A DNA stretch of 64,000 bases from Pseudomonas baetica (GCF_002813455.1 NZ_PHHE01000001.1:5735001-5799000); one strand, 5' to 3'. Positions 33,169 through 43,291 are shown, counted from the stretch's first letter. A program made the numbers and translations. Notes: generated by a model from the sequence alone, not told the origin.

Positions 33169-33642
33169 TCAACCCAATCGAATGTTCAGGCTCTGAGCGT
33201 CACCCGTGCGTGCAGCGCTGATCAACTGCTGCCGTGAACTTGTGTTCAGCGGATTAAGCCAGGTGACGACGGTGTGGCTGCGACCCAGACGCAACGCTTC
33301 GCATGCCAGTTGTTGAGCGCTTTGAGTGCCCCTCGGTTGCAGCAACAGAATGCGCTCGCGATTCAGGCCTGCATCTCGCAGCCATGTTTGGGTCAGGCTG
33401 GCCGGTGGGGCGATCAGCGTCAGCCAGCGTGCGTCCTGATCATCGCTCAATTCGCGCAGAATCGGGGCCAGCAGGTTCAGGCAGTTCCCGGCCGCACCAC
33501 GCAGTGACAGCTCACTGAATACTTCGGGCTCGGCATTCCACGGGCGTTCGACCACGTCTTTCAGGGTCGGCGCCATCGGTTGCGCCAGAAACGCTTCGAA
33601 TAAAGGCAGTTGTGTTTGCTGAGGTGTGTGTGGGAACTGCAT
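33169..33642 (-). CDS. sulA: SOS cell division inhibitor SulA
   Basis: SulA blocks FtsZ polymerisation during the SOS response. The 157-residue protein has the RecA-like SulA core: LNLLAPILRELSDDQDARWL, then LTLIAPPASLTQTWL and a C-terminal VTWLNPLNTSSRQQL. It starts 10 nt after the lexA stop, with aggagg 6 nt before the ATG at 33642. It is therefore cotranscribed with lexA and controlled by the two LexA boxes upstream of that gene. This lexA-sulA operon is the usual Pseudomonas arrangement. Confidence 0.95.
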   Translation of the reverse strand: MQFPHTPQQTQLPLFEAFLAQPMAPTLKDVVERPWNAEPEVFSELSLRGAAGNCLNLLAPILRELSDDQDARWLTLIAPPASLTQTWLRDAGLNRERILLLQPRGTQSAQQLACEALRLGRSHTVVTWLNPLNTSSRQQLISAARTGDAQSLNIRLG

Positions 33643-33652
33643 AAAGCCTCCT

Positions 33653-34261
33653 TTAGCGGCGGATGACGCCGACACTCAAGCCTTCGATAACCAGTTCCTG
33701 ATCTTTCAGGTCGACTTCGATAGGGGCGAACTCAGGATTTTCGGCAATCAGCCAGACCTTGCTGCCTTCACGCTTGAAGCGTTTGACGGTCACTTCATCG
33801 CCGATGCGGGCGACGACAACCTGGCCATTACGCGCTTCGCGAGTGGTGTGGACTGCCAGAAGGTCGCCGTCGAAAATGCCGATGTCCTTCATGCTCATGC
33901 CGTGCACGCGCAGCAGATAGTCGGCGCGCGGGTGGAAGAAAGTCGGATTGATGTTGCAGGATTCTTCGATGTGCTGCTGGGCCAGGATCGGTGCACCGGC
34001 AGCAACCCGGCCAATAATCGGTAAGGTGGAGTCGTCGGCCTTGGCCTCGAATCCGGGGATGCGAATGCCTCGGGAAGCGCCAGGGGTCATCTCGATGGCG
34101 CCTTTGCGGGCCAGTGCCTTGAGATGTTCTTCCGCCGCATTGGGCGATTTGAAACCCAGTTCCTGAGCGATTTCCGCACGGGTTGGCGGGTAGCCGTTGT
34201 CTTCGAGGCAACGTTTGATAAAGGCCAGAATCTCGGCTTGGCGTGGCGTCAGCTTTAGCAT
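33653..34261 (-). CDS. lexA: SOS repressor LexA
   Basis: LexA represses SOS genes and cleaves itself when stimulated by RecA filaments. The 202-residue protein has a winged-helix DNA-binding domain ([20 protein letters not shown]) and a C-terminal S24 peptidase domain. Self-cleavage is at Ala88-Gly89 in RVAAGAP. The catalytic pair is Ser123 (GMSMKD) and Lys160 (TVKRFK). Two LexA operators lie 11-45 nt before its ATG, so it is autoregulated. It is the first gene of lexA-sulA and is divergent from psrA. Confidence 0.98.
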   Translation of the reverse strand: MLKLTPRQAEILAFIKRCLEDNGYPPTRAEIAQELGFKSPNAAEEHLKALARKGAIEMTPGASRGIRIPGFEAKADDSTLPIIGRVAAGAPILAQQHIEESCNINPTFFHPRADYLLRVHGMSMKDIGIFDGDLLAVHTTREARNGQVVVARIGDEVTVKRFKREGSKVWLIAENPEFAPIEVDLKDQELVIEGLSVGVIRR

Positions 34262-34271
34262 ATTGATCGCT

Positions 34272-34287
34272 CTGTCTTTTTATACAG
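34272..34287. promoter_or_regulatory. LexA box, proximal
   Basis: CTG-N10-CAG (read on the minus strand as ctgtataaaaagacag) lies 11 nt before the lexA start codon. It fits the gammaproteobacterial LexA operator. Confidence 0.92.
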
Positions 34288-34290
34288 TGA

Positions 34291-34306
34291 CTGGGATTAT
34301 ATACAG
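34291..34306. promoter_or_regulatory. LexA box, distal
   Basis: A second CTG-N10-CAG site (minus-strand ctgtatataatcccag) is spaced 19 bp from the first. The tatataat inside it could double as the lexA -10 element. Confidence 0.92.
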
Positions 34307-34448
34307 TGAAGCGGTCTTGGCAATGCCCGTTTTTTTGCAGCCCGCCGGACGGTCGGCAGGGGTGTTTATTAATGCGGCCGCCTTGTGTGGTTAAATAGCT
34401 GACCGACCATTCCCAAAACGAACTGGCAGGCTTGACAAGGCACAGGCT

Positions 34449-34475
34449 GAAACGTATGTTTCAAACAAGTGTTTG
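34449..34475. promoter_or_regulatory. Tandem PsrA operators before psrA
   Basis: Two perfect palindromes, GAAAC-GTAT-GTTTC (34449-34462) and CAAAC-AAGT-GTTTG (34462-34475), share one base. Both match the PsrA box (G/C)AAAC(N2-4)GTTT(G/C). They end 15 nt before the psrA start codon and so indicate autorepression. Confidence 0.9.
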
Positions 34476-34490
34476 TCAGGCGGAGTAGCC

Positions 34491-35198
34491 ATGGCCCAGT
34501 CGGAAACCGTTGAACGCATTCTTGATGCTGCCGAGCAGTTGTTCGCGGAGAAAGGTTTTGCGGAAACCTCATTGCGTTTGATCACCAGTAAGGCTGGCGT
34601 CAATCTGGCGGCAGTGAATTATCACTTCGGCTCAAAGAAGGCGCTGATTCAGGCGGTTTTTTCGCGTTTCCTCGGCCCGTTTTGTACCAGCCTCGATAAA
34701 GAGCTGGAGCGACGTCAGGCCAAGCCTGAAAACAAACCCACCCTTGAAGAACTGCTGGAAATCCTCGTTGAGCAGGCGCTGGTGGTTCAGCCACGTAGCG
34801 GCAACGACCTGTCGATCTTCATGCGTTTGCTGGGCCTCGCATTCAGCCAGAGCCAGGGCCACCTGCGCCGATATCTGGAAGACATGTACGGCAAGGTATT
34901 CCGTCGCTACATGCTGCTGGTCAATGAAGCGGCGCCACGCATTCCGCCGATCGAGTTGTTCTGGCGCGTGCACTTCATGCTCGGTGCTGCTGCATTCAGC
35001 ATGTCCGGAATCAAGGCTTTGCGCGCTATCGCCGAGACTGATTTCGGCGTCAATACTTCCATTGAGCAGGTCATGCGCCTGATGGTGCCGTTCCTCGCTG
35101 CTGGCATGCGCGCCGAGACCGGTGTCACCGATGCTGCCATGGCCACCGCGCAACTGCGCCCGCGCAGCAAATCAACGCCGGTCGCCGCCAAGGTTTAA
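34491..35198 (+). CDS. psrA: TetR-family fatty-acid-responsive regulator PsrA
   Basis: PsrA represses fadBA and its own gene, is released by long-chain fatty acids, and activates rpoS in pseudomonads. The 235-residue protein has an N-terminal TetR HTH (ERILDAAEQLFAEKGFAETS and SKAGVNLAAVNYHFGSKKAL) and a long helical ligand-binding domain. The ATG at 34491 has cggag upstream and lies just after two consensus PsrA boxes. It is divergent from lexA and leads toward nagZ. Confidence 0.96.
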   Translation: MAQSETVERILDAAEQLFAEKGFAETSLRLITSKAGVNLAAVNYHFGSKKALIQAVFSRFLGPFCTSLDKELERRQAKPENKPTLEELLEILVEQALVVQPRSGNDLSIFMRLLGLAFSQSQGHLRRYLEDMYGKVFRRYMLLVNEAAPRIPPIELFWRVHFMLGAAAFSMSGIKALRAIAETDFGVNTSIEQVMRLMVPFLAAGMRAETGVTDAAMATAQLRPRSKSTPVAAKV

Positions 35199-35263
35199 CC
35201 GCGCACGGGTGGGCGCGGCAGCTTGTATCCGCTAAGCTAGCCGCCCATGCCGACTCTCGTTTT

Positions 35264-35336
35264 GAACCCGTTCTCAATCGATATCGCCGACCTGCCGGGC
35301 ACTGCCCTCGGTAGCGATTTCGTGTGCAACGGGTTT
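35264..35336 (+). promoter_or_regulatory. Structured leader before nagZ
   Basis: Nested inverted repeats lie in the psrA-nagZ gap. Outer arms are aacccgtt (35265-35272) and aacgggtt (35328-35335). Inner arms are atcgc/gcgat (35283-35287 and 35314-35318), then acc/ggt, then gggc/gccc around a 3-nt loop. The structure ends 8 nt before the nagZ ribosome-binding site and has no T-run, so it looks more like an RNA leader than a terminator. The role is unknown. Confidence 0.45.
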
Positions 35337-35355
35337 TCGTTTTCAAGGAATCTTT

Positions 35356-36366
35356 ATGACTGCTGACCTGCAAGGCTCGTTGATGGTGGACGTCGCCGGT
35401 ACCTGGCTGACGGCCGAAGATCGCCAATTGTTGCGTCAGCCCGAAGTGGGTGGCCTGATCATTTTCGCGCGCAATATCGAGCATCCGCGCCAGGTGCGTG
35501 AATTGAGCGCGGCGATCCGCGCAATTCGTCCGGATCTGCTGCTGGCGGTGGATCAAGAGGGTGGTCGCGTACAGCGTCTGCGTCAGGGCTTCGTACGGCT
35601 GCCGGCCATGCGCGCGATTGCTGACAATCCGAACGCTGAATACCTGGCCGAGCAATGCGGCTGGATCATGGCCACCGAAGTGCTGGCGGTCGGTCTAGAC
35701 CTGAGTTTCGCCCCGGTGCTCGATCTGGATTACCAGCGCAGCGCCGTGGTCGGCACTCGCTCGTTTGAAGGTGATCCCGAGCGCGCGGCATTACTCGCCG
35801 GCGCATTCATTCGCGGCATGAACAGTGCGGGCATGGCTGCCACTGGCAAGCATTTCCCCGGCCACGGCTGGGCAGAAGCGGATTCCCACGTCGCGATACC
35901 CAACGACGAACGCAGCCTCGATGAGATTCGCGCCAACGACCTGGTTCCATTCGCCAGACTCAGCAAGCAACTGGCTGCGGTCATGCCGGCTCATGTCATC
36001 TATCCGCAAGTCGATTCACAGCCTGCCGGTTTCTCCCGCCGCTGGTTGCAGGACATCCTGCGCGGCGAGTTGCAGTTCGACGGTGTGATCTTCAGCGACG
36101 ACCTGTCGATGGCCGGCGCCCATGTGGTCGGCGATGCCGCCAGCCGCATCGAGGCCGCTCTCTCTGCCGGTTGTGACATGGGGCTCGTGTGCAACGATCG
36201 TGCTGCGGCTGAGCTGGCCCTGAGTGCCGCACAGCGCATGAAGGTCAAACCGTCCGCCCGCATCGCGCGTATGCGCGGTCAGGCGTTCGCCAGCACCGAC
36301 TACCGTCAGGACCCGCGCTGGCTCACCGCCATCGGCGCGCTCAAAGACGCTCAACTGATCGATTAA
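35356..36366 (+). CDS. nagZ: Beta-N-acetylhexosaminidase NagZ
   Basis: This cytoplasmic family 3 glycosidase removes N-acetylglucosamine from anhydromuropeptides in cell-wall recycling. The products also influence ampC beta-lactamase induction. The 336-residue protein shows LLAVDQEGGRVQRL, ATGKHFPGHGWAEADSH with the acid/base His, and FDGVIFSDDLSMAGA with the nucleophilic Asp. An aagga site precedes the ATG. It follows psrA and is 12 nt before the phosphorylase gene, suggesting one transcript through to the SNF2 gene. Confidence 0.97.
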   Translation: MTADLQGSLMVDVAGTWLTAEDRQLLRQPEVGGLIIFARNIEHPRQVRELSAAIRAIRPDLLLAVDQEGGRVQRLRQGFVRLPAMRAIADNPNAEYLAEQCGWIMATEVLAVGLDLSFAPVLDLDYQRSAVVGTRSFEGDPERAALLAGAFIRGMNSAGMAATGKHFPGHGWAEADSHVAIPNDERSLDEIRANDLVPFARLSKQLAAVMPAHVIYPQVDSQPAGFSRRWLQDILRGELQFDGVIFSDDLSMAGAHVVGDAASRIEAALSAGCDMGLVCNDRAAAELALSAAQRMKVKPSARIARMRGQAFASTDYRQDPRWLTAIGALKDAQLID

Positions 36367-37116
<750 letters not shown>

Positions 37117-37126
37117 AGGACTGCCC

Positions 37127-40100
37127 ATGAGCATTCTCATCGAACGGCTCAAGTCGTTGGCCTGGACTCAGGCATTCAGTAGCAAGGCCCTGGCCAAGGC
37201 TCGCGCTTATGCCGCCGATGATCGTGTAGAGATCATCGAGATCAATGACAAAAAGATCGAGGCGTTCTGCGTCGGTTCTGAAAGTCAGGCGTATGAACAA
37301 AGCATTTACTTGTCCGAAGATCGGCTGGGTTCCGTCAACTTGCGTTGCCTGTGCAGCTGTCCTGTCGTAATCGACTGCAAGCACTGCGCTGCGGTGCTCT
37401 ATCATCTGCTGGGCAGTGCTGATGATGCGTCTGAAAGTGACGCACAGATCCCTTTGGGGCGGGCGCTGGAGCATTGGCTTTCGACCATTCCCGTGCCGAA
37501 CAAGCCCGCCGAAGAAGGCGCGCAAACCGCAGGCCCGCGCCTGTTTTACAAGCTCAAGCCAACGTCAGTGAGCGGCAAGTGGCTGCTCGATATTTTCAGG
37601 GTCTCCCAGCTCAAGAGCGGCGAGTTACGCGAAGTCAAACCGATGTATTCGCTAGCGGAAATGCTCATGCGTCAGCCCGGCTACCTGTCCGAGCTGGATC
37701 TGCGCGTTGCCAGGCTGCTGGTTGCCATGCACTCTCACCACGCCTATTACAGCGGCTATCCGCTGGAAGGCAGCAGCGGTGCCGAATTGCTGGAAATGCT
37801 CCTGCGCACCTCGCGGCTGTTCCTCGATTTCGAGGATCTGCGACCGTTGGTGCCGGGCGCGAAGCGCATCGGCCAGTTCGCCTGGGCCGAACAGGCCGAC
37901 GGCGGTTTCCGTGCGCAGTGGGGCAGTGCCGAGGCTGCGCAGGAAACCGTGCTGGCGCTGGAGCCGCTTTATTACCTGGATCGTGAACAGCGGCAGATTG
38001 GCCCTCTGTTCAATGATCTGGAAGAAAAACTGGCAAGCCATTTGACTCTGGCGCCGGACATTCCGGCGCGTCAGGCGATGCAGTTCAGCCATCGCATGAG
38101 CGCGGCAACGAGAATCCCGCCGCCCCACCAACTGACCGAACGAGTCATCGACGACGTACTTCCGCAGCCACAACTGACCCTCGTCAGTGGTTGGGAGCGC
38201 TCGCGCTGGGAATACATTCTTGAGCACCGCGCCGCACTGGTGTTTACCTACAACGGCCAGCCGACGGTGGATCGCAACCCGGAAGTGATGATCCTCAACG
38301 GTACCGAAACCCAGCGCATTCAACGCCAGCCTGCGGTGGAAAAGAAACTGCGCCAGATCCTGCAAAGGCTCGGCTTCAAGAAAGCCACGCGCAAGAGCTC
38401 TCTGGATCGTCCCGGCGAGATGTTCACGTTGCCAGATGATTCCGCCTGGCTCGGGTTTATGCACGAAGGGCTTGCCACGTTGCGCGCCTCGAACTGGGAA
38501 GTGGAGATGAGTCCCGGCTTTCATTTCAATGTGCAACCGGTTGAGCATTGGTACGCCGAGGTCGAAGAAGAGGCCGGGCATCAGTGGTTTGATTTGCAGT
38601 TGGGTATCGTCGTCAATGGCCAGCGCTATAGTTTGCTACCAATACTTCTGCACTTGTTGCGCACCCAGCCGCGCTTGCTTGACCCGGTCAATCTGGCACA
38701 ACGCAGCGATGACGAAAAACTCCTGATCGAACTGAAATCCAGCGGTTTTGGCGACCCTTCGGGTGCCAGGGTCGCGCTGCCGCTGAGTCGGGTCAAGCCG
38801 CTGATGGCCACGCTGGGCGAGTTGTACCTGGGCGGTCATCAGGGCGATGCACTGCGCTTGAGTCTCCCGGACGCCGCGCGCTTGAGTATGCTCGATGGCC
38901 TTCCCCTGGATTGGCAGGGTGGCGAGCGGCTGCGTACCTTTGCCAAACGCCTGCAGAATTCCAGTCACACCCGCGTCGCTGTTCCGGCCGGCCTTAACGC
39001 GCAACTGCGCCCCTATCAGCTCGAAGGCCTGAACTGGATGCAGACCCTGCGCGAGCTTGAGGTCGGCGGCATTCTGGGCGATGACATGGGGCTGGGCAAA
39101 ACGCTGCAAACCTTGGCGCATCTGCTCACGGAAAAACACGCCGGTCGCCTCGATTGCCCGGCTCTGGCGGTGATGCCGACCAGCCTTATTCCCAACTGGC
39201 TCGACGAGGCCGAGCGTTTCACCCCCCAGTTGAAAGTATTGGCGTTGCACGGCACGGGGCGGCAAAAGGATTTCGCTGATCTGGCTGAATACGATCTGGT
39301 GCTGACAACTTACGCCTTGCTGCCGAGAGATCTGGAGGTCCTGCAGCCGCAGCTGTGGAGCGTACTGATTCTCGACGAAGCGCAGAACATCAAAAACCCG
39401 ATCAGCAAAGCGGCGCAAGCGGCCCGTGACCTGCAGGCCCGCCAGCGCTTGTGCCTGAGCGGCACGCCATTGGAAAACCACTTGGGCGAGCTTTGGTCGC
39501 AGTTTCATTTCCTCATGCCCGGTTGGCTTGGCGACAGCAAGTCCTTCAATCGCGATTACCGCACGCCAATCGAAAAGCACGGCAATGTTCAGCGTATGCA
39601 GCACCTGACAGCGCGCATCAAGCCGTTTTTGCTGCGCCGCAAAAAGGATCAGGTGGCCACCGAACTGCCGCCGAAAACCGAAATTGTCCATTGGGTTGAT
39701 CTCAGCGACGGCCAGCGTGATGTCTATGAAACGGTGCGCGTGGCGATGGACAAAAAAGTCCGCGACGAAATTGCCCGCAGTGGCGTGGCGCGCAGTCAGA
39801 TCATCATTCTCGATGCCTTGCTCAAGCTGCGTCAGGTCTGTTGCGACTTGCGCTTGATCAAGATGCCGCTGACAGCGAAGGCGCTGCGCTCCGGCAGTGG
39901 CAAGCTGGTCAGCTTGATGGAGATGCTCGAAGAGCTGCTCGGCGAAGGTCGCAGGATTCTGCTTTTTTCGCAGTTCACTTCGATGCTTGCCTTGATCGAG
40001 GAAGAATTGCAGCGGCGTGACATTGCCTACTCGCTGCTGACCGGTGAAACCACGGATCGACGCACGCCGGTGAAGGATTTTCAGGGCGGCAAGGTGCCGC

Positions 40101-40420
40101 TGTTTCTGATCAGTCTGAAGGCCGGGGGTACCGGTTTGAACCTGACCGCTGCGGATACGGTGATTCACTTCGACCCTTGGTGGAACCCGGCGGTGGAAAA
40201 TCAGGCCACTGATCGTGCGTATCGAATCGGGCAAAACAACCCGGTGTTCGTTTACAAGCTGATCGCTCGCGGCACGGTGGAGGAAAAAATACAGGCGCTG
40301 CAACAAGAGAAAGCGGCGTTGGCCGGTGCGGTGCTTGAGGGCGGGACGACGGGTGGCTGGAAGCTGGAGCAGAGTGACATTGAGGCGCTATTTGCGCCGT
40401 TGCCCGTTTCCAAGGGTTGA
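37127..40420 (+). CDS. SWIM zinc-finger SNF2-family helicase (long form)
   Basis: This 1097-residue DNA-dependent ATPase has an N-terminal SWIM zinc finger (C76-x-C78-x5-C84-x-H86), a central region of about 500 residues, and a C-terminal SNF2/Rad54-type motor. ATPase motifs are DDMGLGKTLQTLAH, VMPTSLIPNW, DEAQNIKNP, LSGTPLENHLGELWSQFHFL, and the C-terminal LFSQFTSML, SLKAGGTGLNLTAAD and QATDRAYRIGQ. Bacterial members of this kind (HepA/RapA-like) are little studied; roles in chromatin or polymerase remodelling are plausible. It starts 10 nt after the phosphorylase gene, with gaagga upstream. A paralogue faces it at 40590-43280. Confidence 0.93.
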   Translation: MSILIERLKSLAWTQAFSSKALAKARAYAADDRVEIIEINDKKIEAFCVGSESQAYEQSIYLSEDRLGSVNLRCLCSCPVVIDCKHCAAVLYHLLGSADDASESDAQIPLGRALEHWLSTIPVPNKPAEEGAQTAGPRLFYKLKPTSVSGKWLLDIFRVSQLKSGELREVKPMYSLAEMLMRQPGYLSELDLRVARLLVAMHSHHAYYSGYPLEGSSGAELLEMLLRTSRLFLDFEDLRPLVPGAKRIGQFAWAEQADGGFRAQWGSAEAAQETVLALEPLYYLDREQRQIGPLFNDLEEKLASHLTLAPDIPARQAMQFSHRMSAATRIPPPHQLTERVIDDVLPQPQLTLVSGWERSRWEYILEHRAALVFTYNGQPTVDRNPEVMILNGTETQRIQRQPAVEKKLRQILQRLGFKKATRKSSLDRPGEMFTLPDDSAWLGFMHEGLATLRASNWEVEMSPGFHFNVQPVEHWYAEVEEEAGHQWFDLQLGIVVNGQRYSLLPILLHLLRTQPRLLDPVNLAQRSDDEKLLIELKSSGFGDPSGARVALPLSRVKPLMATLGELYLGGHQGDALRLSLPDAARLSMLDGLPLDWQGGERLRTFAKRLQNSSHTRVAVPAGLNAQLRPYQLEGLNWMQTLRELEVGGILGDDMGLGKTLQTLAHLLTEKHAGRLDCPALAVMPTSLIPNWLDEAERFTPQLKVLALHGTGRQKDFADLAEYDLVLTTYALLPRDLEVLQPQLWSVLILDEAQNIKNPISKAAQAARDLQARQRLCLSGTPLENHLGELWSQFHFLMPGWLGDSKSFNRDYRTPIEKHGNVQRMQHLTARIKPFLLRRKKDQVATELPPKTEIVHWVDLSDGQRDVYETVRVAMDKKVRDEIARSGVARSQIIILDALLKLRQVCCDLRLIKMPLTAKALRSGSGKLVSLMEMLEELLGEGRRILLFSQFTSMLALIEEELQRRDIAYSLLTGETTDRRTPVKDFQGGKVPLFLISLKAGGTGLNLTAADTVIHFDPWWNPAVENQATDRAYRIGQNNPVFVYKLIARGTVEEKIQALQQEKAALAGAVLEGGTTGGWKLEQSDIEALFAPLPVSKG

Positions 40421-40455
40421 GCCTGGGTTTTAACCGTTAGACCGAGGTGAGCCAT

Positions 40456-40564
40456 TCGCGAGCAGGCTCGCTCCCACATTAGATTTGTGTGATTCACAAG
40501 ATCCCTGTGAACACTGGATTGGTGAATGCCACAGATCCAGTGTGGGAGCGAGCCTGCTCGCGAA
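40456..40564. repeat. REP doublet between the two SNF2 genes
   Basis: tcgcgagcaggctcgctcccaca at 40456-40478 and the inverted copy at 40541-40564 are separated by about 62 bp, between two convergent stop codons. Same family as 14659-14747. Confidence 0.9.
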
Positions 40565-40589
40565 AGCTGGTTAACACACGACAAATATT

Positions 40590-43280
40590 TCAACGCTTCT
40601 CGAGCTTATCCGGCAACGGCGCAAACAACGCTTCAATATCGTCGTTCTGCAATTTCCAGTCCCCAGCCTTGCGTCCGTCGAGGACGCCCGCCGCCAAGTC
40701 GGATTTTTCCTTTTGCAGGTGCTGAATCTTCTCTTCCACCGTGCCCCTGGCAATCATCTTGTAAACGAACACCGGTTTCTCCTGGCCGATCCGATACGCG
40801 CGGTCAGTCGCTTGATTCTCGGTCGCCGGGTTCCACCACGGGTCGTAGTGAATCACCGTGTCCGCTTCGGTCAGGTTCAGACCTACGCCGCCAGCCTTCA
40901 GACTGATCAGAAAGATCTGACGCTTGCCGCTCTGGAATTCCTTCACCGGCGTGCGTCGATCGCGGGTCTGCCCGGTCAGCAAAGCGTAAGAGATATCGCG
41001 TTTTTTCAGCTCTTCTTCGATCAGTGACAGCATCGAGGTGAACTGTGAGAACAGCAGAATCCGTCGACCTTCCTCGAACAACTCTTCAAGCATTTCCATC
41101 AGGCTATCGAGTTTGCCCGACGTGCTGCCGCGAGCGGGCAGGGGGGCGTCGTTGATCAGGCGCAGATCGCAGCAGACCTGCCGTAACTTGAGCAACGCTT
41201 CAAGAATGATGATCTGGCTGCGCGCCACCCCTTTGCGGGTGATCTCGTCGCGGACTTTCTTGTCCATGGCCAGGCGCATGGTTTCGTACACGTCGCGCTG
41301 TGCTTCGTTGAGATCGACCCAATGGATGATTTCAGTCTTGGGCGGCAGTTCAGTGGCGACCTGTTCCTTGGTGCGGCGCAGCAGAAACGGTTTTATCCGA
41401 CCGTTGAGGTGCTGGAGTCTGACTTCACTGCCGCGCTTTTCGATCGGCACGCGGTAATCGGCGTTGAAACTTTTCACGTCGCCGAGCCAGCCCGGCAGCA
41501 GAAAGTGGAACAGCGACCAGAGTTCGCCGAGGTGGTTTTCCAGTGGCGTACCACTCAGGCACAGGCGTTGGCGCGCATTCAAGTCGCGGGCCGCTTGAGC
41601 GGCTTTGCTGTTCGGGTTCTTGATGTACTGCGCTTCATCCAGCACCAGCACATGCAGCGGCTGTTTGGCCAGAATCTCGACATCCTTGGGCAGCAGCGCG
41701 TAGGTGGTGAGAATCAGGTCGAAGTCGGCCAGATGTTCGAAGTGTTTCTTGCGGCTGGCGCCATACAGCGCCACGACTTTCAGTTGCGGCGTAAAATGCG
41801 CCGCTTCATCGAGCCAGTTCGGAATCAGACTGGTAGGCATCACCACCATGCACGGCCGGTCCAGACGTCCAGCGTTCTTCTCGCTAAGAATGTGCGCCAG
41901 TGTCTGTAGGGTTTTACCCAGGCCCATGTCGTCCGCGAGAATCCCGCCGACTTCCAGTTGCCGCAGCGATTGCATCCAGCTCAAGCCTTCGAGCTGATAG
42001 GGGCGCAGCGTCGCATTCAGGCCTTCGGGCGCTTCTACGCTGAATTCGCGAATGTCACGCAGGCGTTGAGCGAAACTGCGAATCTGCTCGCCGCCCTCCC
42101 AAAGCAGCGGAAGACCTTCCAGCGAATTCAGGCGTGTGGCGTCGGCCTTGCTCAGGCGCAGGGTGGTTTCCCCGGGCTCCTGCAAATAGAACGCGCCAAG
42201 GGTCGTCAGTACCGGTTTCAATCGGCCCAGCGGCAGCGCGACCTGCAAGGGCCCGTGCTCGGTGTTGCGCTGCGGAATATTGACCAGAATCAGCTCGTCA
42301 TCGCGCCGGCGCGCGAGGCGTTCCGGGTTGAGGATTTCAGTGTGCGAGCGCATCAGATTGAGCAGGATCGGCAGCAGGCTCAGGCGCTCTCCGTTGACGA
42401 TGATCCCCAGCTCCAGATCAAACCAGTCGCGCTCCGGCGCCTGCTCAACCGTGGCGTACCAGTCATCGACGGCGGTCAGATCGAAGCCGAACTCCTCGTC
42501 GATCTGCAATTCCCAGCCCTGGGTGCGCAGCTTCGGCAGATCGTTGAGCGTAAAGGTCAGCCACGCGCTGTCATTGACCATCTCATACAGTTCACCGGCA
42601 CTTTCCGGCAGCGCTTTGCTTTGGCGAGTGGCGATGCGAAAACCGAGGATTCTTAGCTGTTCGCGGTAGGACTGTTCGACTTCCGGGTGACGTTTTATCC
42701 GCAGCGTCTGGGTTTCCTGACGAATCAGGATGTCGCTGTTTTTCTGCCCACTGACGTATTCGTCCAGATAACTGAACGACAGCGCCGCGCGATGCTGAAT
42801 GTAGCGCTGCATCTTGCCGTTGCGCGGCTCGAAGGCGCTGAACTCGACGCTGGCCAGCCACAGGCGCGGCACCGGCTGCACGTTGTCGACCAGCACTTGC
42901 GGCGGCGCTTTCGGGCCGCGGTTTTCCAGCACGGCCTGAAGTTTTTCCAGCAGTTCGACGTCTTTGGCAGCCGCGGGATACTCGAGGGTTTCCTGGATTT
43001 GCAGCAGTACCGCGGCGCAGTGTTTGCAGTTGGTGCGAACCGGGCAGGTGCACGCGGCATCGACCAGCAGCAAGGTGCCTTTGGCCGACTCGCGCAGGTG
43101 AATGGTCTGCCGGTAGACGTTACCGCCGGAGCCTTCGCAACTGGCGGTGATGGTCGCATCGCCGACCTGGGCGATGCGTACCCGATTCTCCAGGGCGTAG
43201 CGGCGGCCACGCTCCAGGCTCTGTTCCTTGAATCGGCTGACCCAGGAGGGTGCCAACGGTTTACTCAGGGGCGCGGACAT
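40590..43280 (-). CDS. SWIM zinc-finger SNF2-family helicase (short form)
   Basis: This 896-residue paralogue of the opposing helicase has its SWIM finger at C77-x-C79-x5-C85-x-H87. The SNF2 motor carries DDMGLGKTLQTLAHIL, VMPTSLIPNW, DEAQYIKNP, LSGTPLENHLGELWSLFHFL, SLKAGGVGLNLTEAD and QATDRAYRIGQ. The central region is about 200 residues shorter than in the long form. It is the last gene of an mfd-csiV-SNF2 unit (11-nt gap after csiV), so it may be made together with the transcription-repair coupling factor. Role otherwise unknown. Confidence 0.93.
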   Translation of the reverse strand: MSAPLSKPLAPSWVSRFKEQSLERGRRYALENRVRIAQVGDATITASCEGSGGNVYRQTIHLRESAKGTLLLVDAACTCPVRTNCKHCAAVLLQIQETLEYPAAAKDVELLEKLQAVLENRGPKAPPQVLVDNVQPVPRLWLASVEFSAFEPRNGKMQRYIQHRAALSFSYLDEYVSGQKNSDILIRQETQTLRIKRHPEVEQSYREQLRILGFRIATRQSKALPESAGELYEMVNDSAWLTFTLNDLPKLRTQGWELQIDEEFGFDLTAVDDWYATVEQAPERDWFDLELGIIVNGERLSLLPILLNLMRSHTEILNPERLARRRDDELILVNIPQRNTEHGPLQVALPLGRLKPVLTTLGAFYLQEPGETTLRLSKADATRLNSLEGLPLLWEGGEQIRSFAQRLRDIREFSVEAPEGLNATLRPYQLEGLSWMQSLRQLEVGGILADDMGLGKTLQTLAHILSEKNAGRLDRPCMVVMPTSLIPNWLDEAAHFTPQLKVVALYGASRKKHFEHLADFDLILTTYALLPKDVEILAKQPLHVLVLDEAQYIKNPNSKAAQAARDLNARQRLCLSGTPLENHLGELWSLFHFLLPGWLGDVKSFNADYRVPIEKRGSEVRLQHLNGRIKPFLLRRTKEQVATELPPKTEIIHWVDLNEAQRDVYETMRLAMDKKVRDEITRKGVARSQIIILEALLKLRQVCCDLRLINDAPLPARGSTSGKLDSLMEMLEELFEEGRRILLFSQFTSMLSLIEEELKKRDISYALLTGQTRDRRTPVKEFQSGKRQIFLISLKAGGVGLNLTEADTVIHYDPWWNPATENQATDRAYRIGQEKPVFVYKMIARGTVEEKIQHLQKEKSDLAAGVLDGRKAGDWKLQNDDIEALFAPLPDKLEKR

Positions 43281-43291
43281 AAGGACTTCAA

